Assembly: GCF_030929505.1 (NCBI RefSeq)
Contig: NZ_JAVFVV010000004.1
Location: forward strand, 248,001 to 312,000
Reading direction: 5' to 3'
Source: Mesorhizobium sp. LHD-90
GTDB taxonomy: Bacteria; Pseudomonadota; Alphaproteobacteria; Rhizobiales; Rhizobiaceae
Length of the DNA stretch: 64,000 nt
Below the pieces are notes generated by a model. It was not told the origin of the DNA and ran no database searches. It saw only the letters and a list, made by a program, of their open reading frames with translations. The translations under genes were made by a program, and so were the position numbers. Within the stretch, counting starts at the first letter, position 1. Each line of letters opens with the position of its first letter. Below, one piece after another: positions 9,051 to 17,850 of this stretch.

Positions 9051-10049
9051 ATGAGCTATCGTTCAACCGTCGCGCGGCAGCCGGAATCCATCGCGGCCTG
9101 TATCGAGGCTGCCCGAGGCCAAGTCGAAACCCTTGATCTTGCTCCGTTTTCCTCCGGCCAGATCGCCGTGACCGGCATCGGCGCGAGCTTTGCCGCCTCG
9201 GCCGTCGTCGCCGGTGAACTGGCGCGCAACGGTCGGCGCGCGGTGGCGCTGCGCTCGGTCGACCTGATCGACGCCGGTGACGCGGCCGACGCCATCATCG
9301 CGCTTTCGCATCGCGGCCGCAGCGTCGAAACCGTTGATTCCCTTAAGAAACATCCGGGCGCGGCAAAGCTTGCCATTACCAACAGCGAGACCAGCCCGCT
9401 GGCCGAGGCCGCCGGCCGGCACATCAGACTGGAGAACGGGCCGGACGCGACGCCCTCCAGCACCGGCTACACGGGCACGCTGGCCGCCGCCGGATTGTTG
9501 ACGGAAAAACTCTGTGGGGCGAGCGGCACCGACTGGTCGGCGCTGCCGCAAACGGTCAGGGACACGCTGGAGCGGGCGGCAGAAAAAATGCCACGCCTCG
9601 GCAAATTGTTCAACGATCGCAGGGCGATAGACTGCGTCGGCGCGGTCTCCTCGCTGGGCACGGCGGACGGTGCGTCGCTGCTGATCCGCGAGGCGGCGCG
9701 CATTCCGGCCGGTGCCACCGACACCAGGCACTATCTGCACGGGCCGATGGAATCCATGGATTCGCGCACCGGCGTGGTGGTGTTCGGCGACGGCCGGGAG
9801 GTCCAAATGGCGCTGCAGCTTGAGGAAATCGGCTGCCCGGTGCTGTTGGTGACATCTAACCAGGACGTCTCCGACAAGGGTGTCTTGGCCGTCATGCGGG
9901 TGCCGGCGCTGCAAAACCGGATCGCGCGGGGCATCGTCGACATTCTGGCGGCACAGTTGCTGGCGGCGGAACTTTCGGATGCGGCGGGGCTGACCGACAC
10001 GAAATTCCGCTACCGCCAGACCGACACGAAGATTCCGGTCGCGGCCTGA
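9051..10049 (+). CDS. SIS domain protein (AgaS/GlmS-isomerase-like sugar phosphate deaminase or isomerase)
   Basis: A 332-residue protein made of two SIS (sugar isomerase) domains. The first contains ITAVTGIGAS-like and IALSHRGRSVETVDSLKK; the second holds GAVSSLGTADGASLLIREA and HGPMESMD. This two-domain layout is that of the isomerase half of GlmS and of AgaS/FrlB-type deglycase or deaminase enzymes, with no glutaminase domain present. Expected substrate is a phosphorylated amino sugar or a sugar-amino acid conjugate delivered by the upstream kinase. It is the last gene of the operon; the terminator at 10217 follows. Confidence 0.8.
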   Translation: MSYRSTVARQPESIAACIEAARGQVETLDLAPFSSGQIAVTGIGASFAASAVVAGELARNGRRAVALRSVDLIDAGDAADAIIALSHRGRSVETVDSLKKHPGAAKLAITNSETSPLAEAAGRHIRLENGPDATPSSTGYTGTLAAAGLLTEKLCGASGTDWSALPQTVRDTLERAAEKMPRLGKLFNDRRAIDCVGAVSSLGTADGASLLIREAARIPAGATDTRHYLHGPMESMDSRTGVVVFGDGREVQMALQLEEIGCPVLLVTSNQDVSDKGVLAVMRVPALQNRIARGIVDILAAQLLAAELSDAAGLTDTKFRYRQTDTKIPVAA

Positions 10050-10216
10050 TCGCGGTCTTTCGAAACAGAGAGGGATTTCAATCTGTTAAGGCCCTCACGG
10101 CTGGCGGTGCTGCGGCCTTCGCGCGCTGCCGCGCCATCCGTGTTGAGGTCGCGTGAAGTCCAGAATATCGCTTTGTTTCAATGCCTTATCCGGAACGCAC
10201 GAACAAAACACCACGA

Positions 10217-10242
10217 CGGGCTTCACGAAAGCCCGCTTTTTT
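10217..10242 (+). terminator. Rho-independent terminator of the sugar operon
   Basis: A perfect 7-bp stem CGGGCTT / AAGCCCG with a 5-nt loop is followed by C and six T, a textbook intrinsic terminator on the plus strand. It lies in the 330-bp gap 10050-10379 between the SIS gene and the MarR gene. The rest of the gap holds only a 20-codon open frame at about 10270-10332 that I cannot support as a gene. Confidence 0.8.
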
Positions 10243-10379
10243 GCAGGTGCAACCGCCGTTTTCGGCGCCATGCGCTTCATGCTGCGCGCATTGGGCTTCT
10301 CTATTTCGAACGCGGCCCTGTCGCTTGGCTGAAGGACAACGGCCTTGCCGGGATCGGTGGAAATCGACACCATCGAGGA

Positions 10380-10856
10380 ATGAACCTCGACCTCGAAAAT
10401 TTTCTTCCCTACCGGCTGCACCGCATCGCCGGCGTGCTGTCGAACCGAGCGCGCGACGTCTACAGGCGTAAGCACAGGCTTACGGTTCCGGAGTGGCGGG
10501 TGCTGGCGACGCTCGGCCAGTTCGGCCGGCTGACCGCGAGTCGCATCGGCCGGCATTCGGCCATGCACAAGACCAAGGTGAGCCGCGCGGTTGCAGCGCT
10601 GGAGGAGCGGCGCTGGCTGGTCCGCGAGACCAACGAGACGGATCGGCGCGAAGAATTCTTGACGCTGACGAAATCGGGCCGGAGCGCCTATGAGGAGATC
10701 GTGCCCGACCTGGCCGGCTTCGAAACTGCGCTGAAGGAAAGGCTGGGCGAGGCTTCGAGCAGGGACCTGCTTGCTGGTCTCGAAAAACTCGAAGCCGTGC
10801 TGCTCGGCCCAGGCCGAGCGAGCAACGCGCGCCAGGGCCGGACGGGCGAAGGGTGA
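10380..10856 (+). CDS. MarR family transcriptional regulator
   Basis: A 158-residue winged-helix protein. MNLDLENFLPYRLHRIAGVL forms the dimerisation helix, LTVPEWRVLATLGQFGRLTAS and HKTKVSRAVAALEERRWLVRE are the HTH and recognition helix, and ETDRREEFLTLTKSGRSAYE is the wing. The start at 10380 has GAGG close upstream and removes an unlikely long N-terminal extension back to 10107. MarR proteins typically sense phenolic or other small ligands. The neighbouring minus-strand dehydratase may be a target, but nothing in the sequence proves it. Confidence 0.85.
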   Translation: MNLDLENFLPYRLHRIAGVLSNRARDVYRRKHRLTVPEWRVLATLGQFGRLTASRIGRHSAMHKTKVSRAVAALEERRWLVRETNETDRREEFLTLTKSGRSAYEEIVPDLAGFETALKERLGEASSRDLLAGLEKLEAVLLGPGRASNARQGRTGEG

Positions 10857-10859
10857 CGC

Positions 10860-10956
10860 CTACCGCAGCCCGGCCTTGCGGTAGATGGCGTCGGGCCGGC
10901 AGGATGATGGAGCGCGGCGCGATGCCGGCCGCGCCGAGAATGCCGATTCTGTGCAA
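10860..10956 (-). pseudogene. Relic of a Gfo/Idh/MocA oxidoreductase (both ends kept, interior deleted)
   Basis: Reading the minus strand from 10956, TTG opens LHRIGILGAAGIAPRSIILP followed by ARR, the unmistakable nucleotide-binding start of a Gfo/Idh/MocA oxidoreductase. After about 23 codons the similarity stops. In the next frame the sequence reads DAIYRKAGLR and a stop at 10860, a typical C-terminus of the same family. About 300 codons between the two ends are missing. It lies directly downstream of the dehydratase gene in the same orientation (its region begins 17 bp after that stop), so the intact gene was probably part of that operon. Confidence 0.65.
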
Positions 10957-10973
10957 GTCACCGATCCCTGGGT

Positions 10974-12170
10974 TCAATCGAAAAAGCCGCGGTCGTCCTC
11001 GGCGAGGTAGCGGCGGGCGCGTTCCGGCACGATCTCGACGCCGAGCCCAGGCCGGTCAGGTACCTGGATGAAGCCGTCCTTGACGATCGGGTCGGGCAGG
11101 CCGTCGACGATGTCGTTCCACCATTCGGGATCGCCGGTCGTGTATTCGAAGGCGATGAAGTTGTTCGGCAGCGTCGAGGAGACCTGGACCAGCGCCGCCA
11201 GGCCGAGCAGGCCGTTGGCGGTGCCGTGCGGAGCCATGGTGATGCCGTGCAGGTCGGCATATTCGGCGATCCATTTCAGTTCGGCGATGCCGCCGACATC
11301 GGCCGGATCGGGACCGACGACGCGGACCGCCTGGGTCTCGATGAGTTCCTTGAAATTCTGGCGGAGGTAGATCTGCTCGCCGGTGTGGATCGGCGTGGTC
11401 GTGCTGTTGGTCAGGTCGCGGTAAAGGCCGGCATTGACCCAGGGCGTGTAGTCTCCCGACAGCAGGTCCTCGACCCAGAGAAGGTTGTAGGGCTCCAGCA
11501 GGCGGACAAGCCGGATGGCGTCGCCCAGCATCCAGCCGGGGCCGCAATCCAGCGCCAGCCCGACACGATCGCCGGTGACTTCCTTCATCGCGGCCACGCA
11601 ATCGACCAGATGCCGCAGGCCCTTTTCGGTCACCGCGCCTCGGTCGAGCGCGCCGTGGAACGGGCTGGCTTTCGGCTCGCCATAATAGAAGTCGGGAACT
11701 TCCCGCTTCATCGGCGAATGGAAGCCGATCGGCTGCTTGACGATTGTAAAACCTTCGGGCGACGCCATCATCTTCCTGATGTCGTCGGCATAGTCCTCGG
11801 GCCGGTAGCCGGAGAAAGGGAAGCGGACGGAGCCATTGTAGATGCGGACACGATCGCGGATCTTTCCGCCGAGCAGGCGGTGGATCGGCAGGCCGGCGGC
11901 CTTGCCGGCGAGATCCCACAGGGCGGTCTCGATGACGCTGACCGCCGAACCCCACGGCTTGAAGCCGCCGCGCTGGCGGATCTTCAGCATGACGCGTTCG
12001 ACCAGCGTCGGGTCCTCGCCGATCAGCGCCTCGCGGAAGGCGAGGATGTGCGGCTTGAGATAGGGCTTCCAGGTCTCCGCCTGGGCGAAGCCGGAGATCC
12101 CCTCGTCGGTCACGATCCGCACGACCGGGCTCTTGCCGATGACGGCGCATTTCAGGTCGACGATTTTCAT
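10974..12170 (-). CDS. Enolase-superfamily dehydratase (mandelate racemase/muconate lactonizing family)
   Basis: A 398-residue enzyme with the N-terminal capping domain and a C-terminal barrel. Mg2+ ligands are expected at D in LALDCGPG, E in LWVEDLL and E in HTGEQIYLRQ, and a candidate catalytic His lies in MAPHGTANG. At the second barrel strand it has IVKQPIGFH. Such enzymes abstract the alpha proton of a carboxylate, usually dehydrating a sugar acid to a 2-keto-3-deoxy acid; the exact substrate cannot be read from the sequence. It is preceded by the IclR regulator (21-bp gap, same strand), so both are probably co-transcribed. An oxidoreductase relic follows it. Confidence 0.85.
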   Translation of the reverse strand: MKIVDLKCAVIGKSPVVRIVTDEGISGFAQAETWKPYLKPHILAFREALIGEDPTLVERVMLKIRQRGGFKPWGSAVSVIETALWDLAGKAAGLPIHRLLGGKIRDRVRIYNGSVRFPFSGYRPEDYADDIRKMMASPEGFTIVKQPIGFHSPMKREVPDFYYGEPKASPFHGALDRGAVTEKGLRHLVDCVAAMKEVTGDRVGLALDCGPGWMLGDAIRLVRLLEPYNLLWVEDLLSGDYTPWVNAGLYRDLTNSTTTPIHTGEQIYLRQNFKELIETQAVRVVGPDPADVGGIAELKWIAEYADLHGITMAPHGTANGLLGLAALVQVSSTLPNNFIAFEYTTGDPEWWNDIVDGLPDPIVKDGFIQVPDRPGLGVEIVPERARRYLAEDDRGFFD

Positions 12171-12191
12171 GGCTGTCCTCCCAGACGCCCG

Positions 12192-12974
12192 TCAGCCCGG
12201 CATGGCTTGCGAAATGGTTTTGGCCATGTCGATCGCGGCCATGCGGATTTCCTCCATGCGGCTGGCCTCGGCGCCGGCGAGGAACGGCACGCTCAGCGCG
12301 CCCACCATCTTGCCGCCGCCGGTGAGGATAGGGGCGGCGAAGGCATGGATGCTGGGGGCGTTCTCGCCCTTGTCCTGCGCCCAGCCGAGGCGTTTTATCT
12401 TCGCCAGTTCGGTGCGCAGCCGTTTTGGGTCGGTGACGGTTTTGCCGGTGTAGGCGATCAGTGGCTTGGCCAGCCACAATTCCAGCTCTTCCGGCGGCAG
12501 ATGCGCCAAGAGCAGCTTGCTGGCCGCGCCGGCGTGGATCGGCATGCGCTGGCCCGGCGCGACGGTCAGCGCGTATTCACGGCGGCCCTGCGCTGCCGCA
12601 AGCACCAAAATGCCGTCCTGGTCGATGACGCTGAGTTTTATGCCTTCGCCGAGTTCCACGGCCAGCCTGTCGAGAAAGGGCTGGGCGGTCGCCGCGAGGT
12701 CGACCTCGCTGGCGCGCGACGCCACATGCGAGGCCAACGACAGCAGCCGACGTCCGAGATGGTAGGCGCCGCCTTCATCGCGCCGGACCATGTTGTGCTG
12801 CTGCAGCGAGTTGAGGATACGGTAAATGGTGGTGCGCGGCAGCCGCAGGGTCTCGGTCAGCTCGCGGATCGTCTGGCCGGAATCGTGGTGTGCAAGCTCG
12901 CCGAGCACCTCCATCATCCGGTCGATGACCGGGATGGTGTGCTTGCTACCCGCATCGTCGGTTATGTCGCTCAT
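12192..12974 (-). CDS. IclR family transcriptional regulator
   Basis: A 260-residue regulator. Residues about 12-75 form the winged HTH (PVIDRMMEVLGELAH, then TIRELTETLRLPRTTIYRILNSL) and the rest the GAF-like effector domain (GIKLSVIDQDGILVL, HAGAASKLLLAHLPPEEL). It leads the minus-strand unit with the dehydratase at 10974 and diverges from the VOC/alcohol dehydrogenase/dehydratase operon. An 11-bp element in its upstream region recurs before the mannonate-dehydratase-like operon at 16660, so it is a good candidate controller of both. Effector unknown; sugar-acid or aromatic-acid intermediates are usual for the family. Confidence 0.9.
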   Translation of the reverse strand: MSDITDDAGSKHTIPVIDRMMEVLGELAHHDSGQTIRELTETLRLPRTTIYRILNSLQQHNMVRRDEGGAYHLGRRLLSLASHVASRASEVDLAATAQPFLDRLAVELGEGIKLSVIDQDGILVLAAAQGRREYALTVAPGQRMPIHAGAASKLLLAHLPPEELELWLAKPLIAYTGKTVTDPKRLRTELAKIKRLGWAQDKGENAPSIHAFAAPILTGGGKMVGALSVPFLAGAEASRMEEIRMAAIDMAKTISQAMPG

Positions 12975-13024
12975 CCGTCGCCCTAGCGGTTGACAATCGT
13001 GGCCTCGTCACTACCATATGAAAT

Positions 13025-13047
13025 TGAACTGTCAAAGTTCATATTTG
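13025..13047. promoter_or_regulatory. Candidate IclR operator between divergent operons
   Basis: TGAAC-N7-GTTCA is a perfect inverted repeat at 13025-13041. It continues into GTTCATATTTG (13037-13047), which is repeated exactly on the minus strand at 16604-16614. A TTGACA at 13030-13035 on the minus strand lies inside the repeat, so a bound repressor would cover the iclR -35 box. Confidence 0.5.
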
Positions 13048-13213
13048 GATTGATTGCTGGGCAATCGTCCAGCGCGGCGCTGCCGCACCGGGAGGAGTTT
13101 TGGTCGATGACTGGGCGGAGAGCATGTCCCTCGCGGCAGGCTGCGCATCGCGCGGCGCCCGGTTATCCTGCCTGCATTCCGATCCTGCCTTACCAGTCCG
13201 AAAGGCCATTTCC

Positions 13214-13645
13214 ATGCTGACGGTTTCATCGATCGGCCACGTCGCCATCCGCGTCAAGGACGTGGAGCGGACGCTGGATTTCTACATCAATCGACTGGGT
13301 TTCGCCGAGATGCTCAGGCTGGAGCGCGACGGCCAGCTCTGGTTGATCTACCTGCGCATCACCGACGACCAGTATCTCGAAGTGTTTCCGGACGGCGAGG
13401 GCGAGCGGGCGGCCGAGCGCGAGGCGGTGGGCTTCAACCATATGTGCCTTGCCGTGCCGGACATCGAACAGACGGTGCGCGAGCTGGACGCGGCGGGCGT
13501 CGAGATGATCCGGCCAAAAGTGCTGGGCGCCGACGGCAACTGGCAGACCTGGATCGAGGATCCGGACGGGCATCGCATCGAACTGATGCAGATGATGCCG
13601 GACGCCATGCAGCCGGCGGCCATTGCCCGCCTCCGGGCCGGATGA
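13214..13645 (+). CDS. VOC (glyoxalase/lyase-type) metalloprotein
   Basis: A 143-residue single-unit VOC protein with two beta-alpha-beta-beta-beta modules. All four positions expected for metal binding are filled: His in IGHVAIRV, Glu in YLEVFPDG, His in FNHMCLAV and Glu in HRIELMQM. It is therefore likely an active lyase, isomerase or dioxygenase. The ATG at 13214 begins the domain; upstream in-frame codons to 13100 look non-coding. It opens the plus-strand operon with the alcohol dehydrogenase (7 bp downstream) and dehydratase. It may process a reactive aldehyde or an epimer in the pathway; that is inference. Confidence 0.8.
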   Translation: MLTVSSIGHVAIRVKDVERTLDFYINRLGFAEMLRLERDGQLWLIYLRITDDQYLEVFPDGEGERAAEREAVGFNHMCLAVPDIEQTVRELDAAGVEMIRPKVLGADGNWQTWIEDPDGHRIELMQMMPDAMQPAAIARLRAG

Positions 13646-13651
13646 TCCGCC

Positions 13652-14803
13652 ATGGCCCGCATCACCTACCTGACCACGATCGACTTCGGCGCCGGCGAAC
13701 TCAAGTCGCTGCCGGCGGCACTCGGTGATCTCGGGATCGCCAAGCCGCTGCTGATTTCCGACGCGGGCCTCGCCGCCTCCGGCCTTGTCGTCAGGGTCGG
13801 GGCGATGCTGCCGGCCGGCGCGCCGGTATTCCTCGACACACCGCCCAATCCGACCGAAAGCGCCGTGCTGGCGGCACTTGACGTCTACCGGACAGGCGGC
13901 TGCGACGGCATCGTCGCGCTCGGCGGCGGATCGCCGATCGACCTCGCCAAGGGCGTGGCGCTGCTGGCCACCCATGACGGGCCGCTTGAGCAATATGCGG
14001 CGATCTATGGCGGCATCGAGCGTATTTCGGCAAGTGTCGCGCCGGTGATCGCCATCCCGACGACGGCGGGAACCGGCGCGGAGGTTGGCCGCGCCTCGCT
14101 GCTGACGCTGGATGACGGGCGCAAGCTGGGTTTCATCAGCCCGTATCTCATTCCGCGCCGCGCCATCTGCGATCCCGAACTGACGCTCGGCCTGCCGCCC
14201 ACTCTCACCGCCGCGACCGGCCTCGACGCGTTGTCGCATTGCATCGAAACGCTGTTCTCGCCGCGCCAGAACCCGCCGGCCGAGGCGATCGCGCTGGACG
14301 GCGCCGGGCGGCTCTGGCGAAACCTGCCGAAAGCCTTCGCCGACGGGTCCGATCTCGCGGCGCGGAGCGAGGTGATGATGGGCGCGCTGCATGGCGGCCT
14401 GTCGTTCCAGAAGGGGCTAGGCGCCGTGCATTCGCTGAGCCATGCGTTGGGCGGGTTGAAGGATCTCAAGCTGCATCACGGCACGCTGAACGCCATCCTC
14501 ATGCCGATCGTGGTGCGTTTCAACGCCGCTCATGTCGGCGACAAGCTGGCGCGGCTGAAGGCGGCGATGGGCCTGCCGGCTGATGCCGATCTGGCGGGCG
14601 AGTTGGAAGTGTTGAACCGGAGTTTCGGGCTGCCTGCCGGCCTTGCGGCGATGGGCGTGACCCGCGCGCATTTCGACTGGGTGGTCGAGCGGGCGCTGGC
14701 CGACCACAGCCACGCCACCAATCCGCGCACAGCTCCGGCGGAGGACTATCGCGCCATGCTGGAAGAGGCTTTTGCCGAGACCGCCGCCAAGGACGTGCCA
14801 TGA
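13652..14803 (+). CDS. Iron-containing alcohol dehydrogenase (maleylacetate reductase-like)
   Basis: A 383-residue group III alcohol dehydrogenase. The nucleotide-binding [11 protein letters not shown] and [10 protein letters not shown] lie in the N-terminal half. The metal site is present: Asp and His in [11 protein letters not shown], His in [12 protein letters not shown] and His in HHGTLNAIL. It would oxidise or reduce a hydroxy/keto acid with NAD(P). The stop overlaps the start of the next dehydratase by ATGA, so the pair is translationally coupled and probably catalyses consecutive steps. Family sure, substrate unknown. Confidence 0.88.
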   Translation: MARITYLTTIDFGAGELKSLPAALGDLGIAKPLLISDAGLAASGLVVRVGAMLPAGAPVFLDTPPNPTESAVLAALDVYRTGGCDGIVALGGGSPIDLAKGVALLATHDGPLEQYAAIYGGIERISASVAPVIAIPTTAGTGAEVGRASLLTLDDGRKLGFISPYLIPRRAICDPELTLGLPPTLTAATGLDALSHCIETLFSPRQNPPAEAIALDGAGRLWRNLPKAFADGSDLAARSEVMMGALHGGLSFQKGLGAVHSLSHALGGLKDLKLHHGTLNAILMPIVVRFNAAHVGDKLARLKAAMGLPADADLAGELEVLNRSFGLPAGLAAMGVTRAHFDWVVERALADHSHATNPRTAPAEDYRAMLEEAFAETAAKDVP

Positions 14804-15978
14804 AGATCGTCGCCCAAAAAGTGTTCATCGCGAATGTCTCGCGGACCAACTTTGTCTTCGTGAAACTTTATACGGACGACGGCATCGAGGGCGTCGGCGA
14901 GGCGACGTTGGAGTGGAAAACCAAGACGGTGGTGTCGGCGCTCGAGGAACTCGAGCGGGTGCTGATCGGCCGCGATCCCTTTGCGGTCGATGCGATCATC
15001 GAGCAACTGCACCGCGACAGCTACTGGCGCACCGGCGCGGTTTTCCGCACGGCGCTGGGCGCGATTGAGGCAGCACTTCTCGACATCAAGGGCAAGGCGC
15101 TGGGCGTGCCGGTGTTCGAACTCTTAGGCGGAAAATTCCGCGAGCATGTCGACTGTTACGCCAATCATTGGTTCTTCGGCGCGACGACGCCGGAGGAATA
15201 TGCCGCCAAGGCGCGCGCCGGAGTGGCGATGGGCTACAAGGCGCTGAAATGGGACCCGTTCGACGTCGCCGACCTCGAAATGGACAGAAAACAGCGGCGG
15301 CAGACGATCGAGATCGTCGAGGCGGTGCGCGACGCGGTTGGGCCGGACATCAATCTGATGCTGGACGTTCACGGGCGGCTCAACGTGCCGACGGCGATCG
15401 CCATGTGCAAGGCGCTGGCGCCGTTCGACCTGACTTGGATCGAGGAGCCGACGCCGCCGGAAAGCATCGACGCGCTGGCCGATGTGCGCGCCCACAGCCC
15501 GGTGCCGATCGCCGCCGGCGAGCGGTTTTATGAGCCCGGAAAATTCCTGGAGGCACTGTCGAAGAAGGCGGTCGACATCCTGCAGCCGGACGTGTCGCAT
15601 GCCGGCGGCATGGGCGAGACCAAGCGCATTTCCCATATGGCCCATACGCACCTGATCCCGGTGGCGCCACACAATCCGGTCGGGCCTGTCATGAACGCCA
15701 TGACGCTGCATATGTCGGTGGCGATCCCGAACTTTTCCGTCTTCGAGACGGTGTCGGTCGACGTGCCGTGGCGAAGGGAATTGGTGCGCGAGACCTTGCA
15801 GTTCCGCGACGGAACGATCCTTGCGCCGACCGCGCCGGGGCTGGGCGTCGAGCTGATCGAGGAAGCCTGCGCGCGGTTCCCCTACGAGGCGACCAACGTG
15901 CCGCTGTTCGACGGATCGATGAACACCAGCGGCGTGGCGACCGGTGCGCAGACGCTGTCGGGCGGGGATACCCGCTGA
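14800..15978 (+). CDS. Enolase-superfamily dehydratase (galactonate dehydratase-like)
   Basis: A 392-residue mandelate-racemase-type enzyme. The N-terminal cap is followed by [14 protein letters not shown], second-strand KALKWDPF, then Mg2+ ligands D in LMLDVHGR, E in WIEEPTPP and E in AAGERF, and a His in VAPHNPVGP. This motif order fits D-galactonate dehydratase and related acid-sugar dehydratases, which give 2-keto-3-deoxy acids. It is the third gene of the operon VOC-alcohol dehydrogenase-dehydratase and overlaps the previous stop. Distinct from the paralog at 10974, so two different acids or two steps are likely handled here. Confidence 0.87.
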   Translation: MKIVAQKVFIANVSRTNFVFVKLYTDDGIEGVGEATLEWKTKTVVSALEELERVLIGRDPFAVDAIIEQLHRDSYWRTGAVFRTALGAIEAALLDIKGKALGVPVFELLGGKFREHVDCYANHWFFGATTPEEYAAKARAGVAMGYKALKWDPFDVADLEMDRKQRRQTIEIVEAVRDAVGPDINLMLDVHGRLNVPTAIAMCKALAPFDLTWIEEPTPPESIDALADVRAHSPVPIAAGERFYEPGKFLEALSKKAVDILQPDVSHAGGMGETKRISHMAHTHLIPVAPHNPVGPVMNAMTLHMSVAIPNFSVFETVSVDVPWRRELVRETLQFRDGTILAPTAPGLGVELIEEACARFPYEATNVPLFDGSMNTSGVATGAQTLSGGDTR

Positions 15979-15998
15979 CCGGCGGCAACGCCAGCGTC

Positions 15999-16436
15999 TC
16001 AGCTGAGTTCTTGGGCGAGTCCGATGAGAAGCCCTTCAGGCCCGCGGATGTAGCAGAGCCGATACGCGTCTTCATACTTGACGACTTCGCCTACGAGTTC
16101 AGCGCCGCGCGGGCGGAGCCTTTCTAGCGTCTCGTCGATGTCGTCCACGGTGAACATGACGCGAAGGTAGCCCAGGGCGTTGACCGGGGCGTTGCGATGA
16201 TCCGTGACGACCGGCGGCCTGAGGAAGCGGGAGAGTTCGAGACGGCTGTGGCCGTCCGGTGTGCGCATCATCGCAATCTCGACATGCTGATCGCCCAGTC
16301 CGGTGACACGTCCGGCCCATTCTCCTTCGATCATGGCCCGCCCTTCGAGTTCGAGGCCGAGTTCCCGAAAGAAATCGATCGTCGCATCGAGGTCCTCGAC
16401 GACGATTCCTACATTGTCCATCCGCTTGAGCGCCAT
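15999..16436 (-). CDS. VOC family protein lacking the usual metal ligands
   Basis: A 145-residue VOC-fold protein starting at ATG 16436 with GGAGG nine bases upstream, rather than at the longer open frame start 16478. The positions that usually hold metal ligands are partly replaced: Asn in MDNVGIVV where His is usual, Arg in LGYLRVMF where the second His is usual, while Glu in SRLELSRF remains. It may be a binding or resistance-type VOC protein rather than an enzyme. It sits alone on the minus strand between two plus-strand units. Confidence 0.75.
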   Translation of the reverse strand: MALKRMDNVGIVVEDLDATIDFFRELGLELEGRAMIEGEWAGRVTGLGDQHVEIAMMRTPDGHSRLELSRFLRPPVVTDHRNAPVNALGYLRVMFTVDDIDETLERLRPRGAELVGEVVKYEDAYRLCYIRGPEGLLIGLAQELS

Positions 16437-16552
16437 GCCTTTCAGCCTCCAATGTTCTGTTCCAGTGCTCATCACCAATTCGTTCCCAAGCGGTCTTGGG
16501 CATGGGAAGGCCGCTGAAACTCCTGCAAAACATTACCAGCGCAACTGCGCGG

Positions 16553-16614
16553 TTGACAGGCAGGGTCATTGCCATCATAGTTATCCATAGAATTGACAGA
16601 GTTCAAATATGAAC
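16553..16614 (+). promoter_or_regulatory. Promoter and palindromic operator before the mannonate-dehydratase-like operon
   Basis: TTGACA occurs at 16553-16558 and again at 16593-16598. Directly after the second is the perfect palindrome GTTCA-AATA-TGAAC (16601-16614), whose minus-strand reading contains GTTCATATTTG, identical to the element at 13037-13047 upstream of iclR. This is the only other copy I noticed in the window, which supports shared IclR control. No strong -10 is evident. Confidence 0.5.
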
Positions 16615-16659
16615 TAACGGACGAAGAGCCGGCGTCGATCTGGAGGAGGCAGACGGAGG

Positions 16660-17793
16660 ATGGCGTTGCGGGTTGGACTTTCGCTGCATGGCTCATCGCT
16701 GAGCGAACAGGGCGCGCGTTTCGCGGCGCAGCTCGGCGTGCGCGACGTCGTCGTCCATCTCACCAATTACACGCGCAACGGCGACGGCTCGGGCTATCTT
16801 GCCGGCGGCGTCGGCCCGATCAACGGTGAGTGCATCGACGCGCCGCTGTGGAGCTATGATTATATGGCCGGCATGGTGGCCATGCTTGCCCGCCACGGGC
16901 TGAGCATTGCTGCGATGGAGAACATCTCGCCGAATTTCTGGTCCGACATCCTGCTCGACGGGCCGCGCAAGCTGGAGCAGATGGAGGCAATGAAGGGGCT
17001 GGTGCGCGATGCCGGTCGCGCCGGCATCCCCGTCATCGGCTACAATTTCTCGTTGGCCGGCGTGTGGGGCTGGCAGCGCAAGCCGATCGCGCGCGGCAAC
17101 GCAATCACCGCCGTGTTCGCCGCCGACGAGGTCGACATCGACAGCCCGCTGCCGGACGGAATGGTGGGCAACATGCGCTACCGCGACGCGGTGGCCGGCG
17201 CGGCTGCGCAGACGGCGGACGAGCCGACGCTGTGGGCGCGGCTGGAATGGTTCCTGAACGAACTGGTGCCGGTGGCGGAGGAGGCGGGGGTGCGGCTCGC
17301 CGCCCATCCCGACGATCCGCCGGTCGAGCGGCTGCGTGGCACCGCGCGGCTGGTCAATAGTCACGCCAAATACGACCGGCTGCTGGCCATCGCGCCGAGC
17401 CCAGCCAACGCGCTGGAATTTTGCGTCGGCTCGCTGGCCGAGATGCGCGAGGGCGACATTTATGAGACGACGCGGCGTTTTGCGCGGTCGGGCGCCATCG
17501 CCTATGTCCATTTCCGCAATGTGCGCGGCAAGGTGCCGACCTATGTCGAGACCTTCGTCGACGACGGCGACGTCGACATGGCCGAGATCGTGCGTGTGCT
17601 GCACGAGGAGGGTTTTGACGGCGTGCTGGTGCCGGACCACGTGCCGGACCTCGACTGCGCTGCTCCCTGGCATGCCGGCCATGCCTATACGGTCGGTTAC
17701 ATGAAGGCGCTGGTGGCGCATGCCGCCGCGCTGTCTGCGGCGCGCCCGGCAGCACCTGTCCGCAATCCTGCAATCGCCGCCGTGGCGCGGTAA
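16660..17793 (+). CDS. Mannonate dehydratase-like TIM-barrel protein (UxuA family)
   Basis: A 377-residue protein resembling UxuA: the barrel contains VVVHLTNYTRNGDGSG, AAMENISPNFWSDIL, VIGYNFSLAGVWGWQ, LAAHPDDPPVERLRGTAR and IAYVHFRNVRGKVPTYVETFVDDGDVD, with a final VLVPDHVPDLD. UxuA dehydrates D-mannonate to 2-keto-3-deoxygluconate in hexuronate catabolism using Mn2+ or Fe2+. The His/Asp/Cys set is broadly present but some spacing differs from E. coli UxuA, so a related substrate is possible. First gene of the unit that continues with the importer at 17851. Alternative reading: a xylose-isomerase-like barrel protein with another role. Confidence 0.75.
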   Translation: MALRVGLSLHGSSLSEQGARFAAQLGVRDVVVHLTNYTRNGDGSGYLAGGVGPINGECIDAPLWSYDYMAGMVAMLARHGLSIAAMENISPNFWSDILLDGPRKLEQMEAMKGLVRDAGRAGIPVIGYNFSLAGVWGWQRKPIARGNAITAVFAADEVDIDSPLPDGMVGNMRYRDAVAGAAAQTADEPTLWARLEWFLNELVPVAEEAGVRLAAHPDDPPVERLRGTARLVNSHAKYDRLLAIAPSPANALEFCVGSLAEMREGDIYETTRRFARSGAIAYVHFRNVRGKVPTYVETFVDDGDVDMAEIVRVLHEEGFDGVLVPDHVPDLDCAAPWHAGHAYTVGYMKALVAHAAALSAARPAAPVRNPAIAAVAR

Positions 17794-17850
17794 CGACGAT
17801 CCGGCCGGCGGGCCGGGCGCGACGCTTGTGTCGCATGGGAGGAAATGACG

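Noticed and set aside
10271-10332. 20-codon frame before the MarR gene as a leader peptide
   Set aside because: No ribosome site, no attenuator structure linked to it, and no known precedent; not enough to support.
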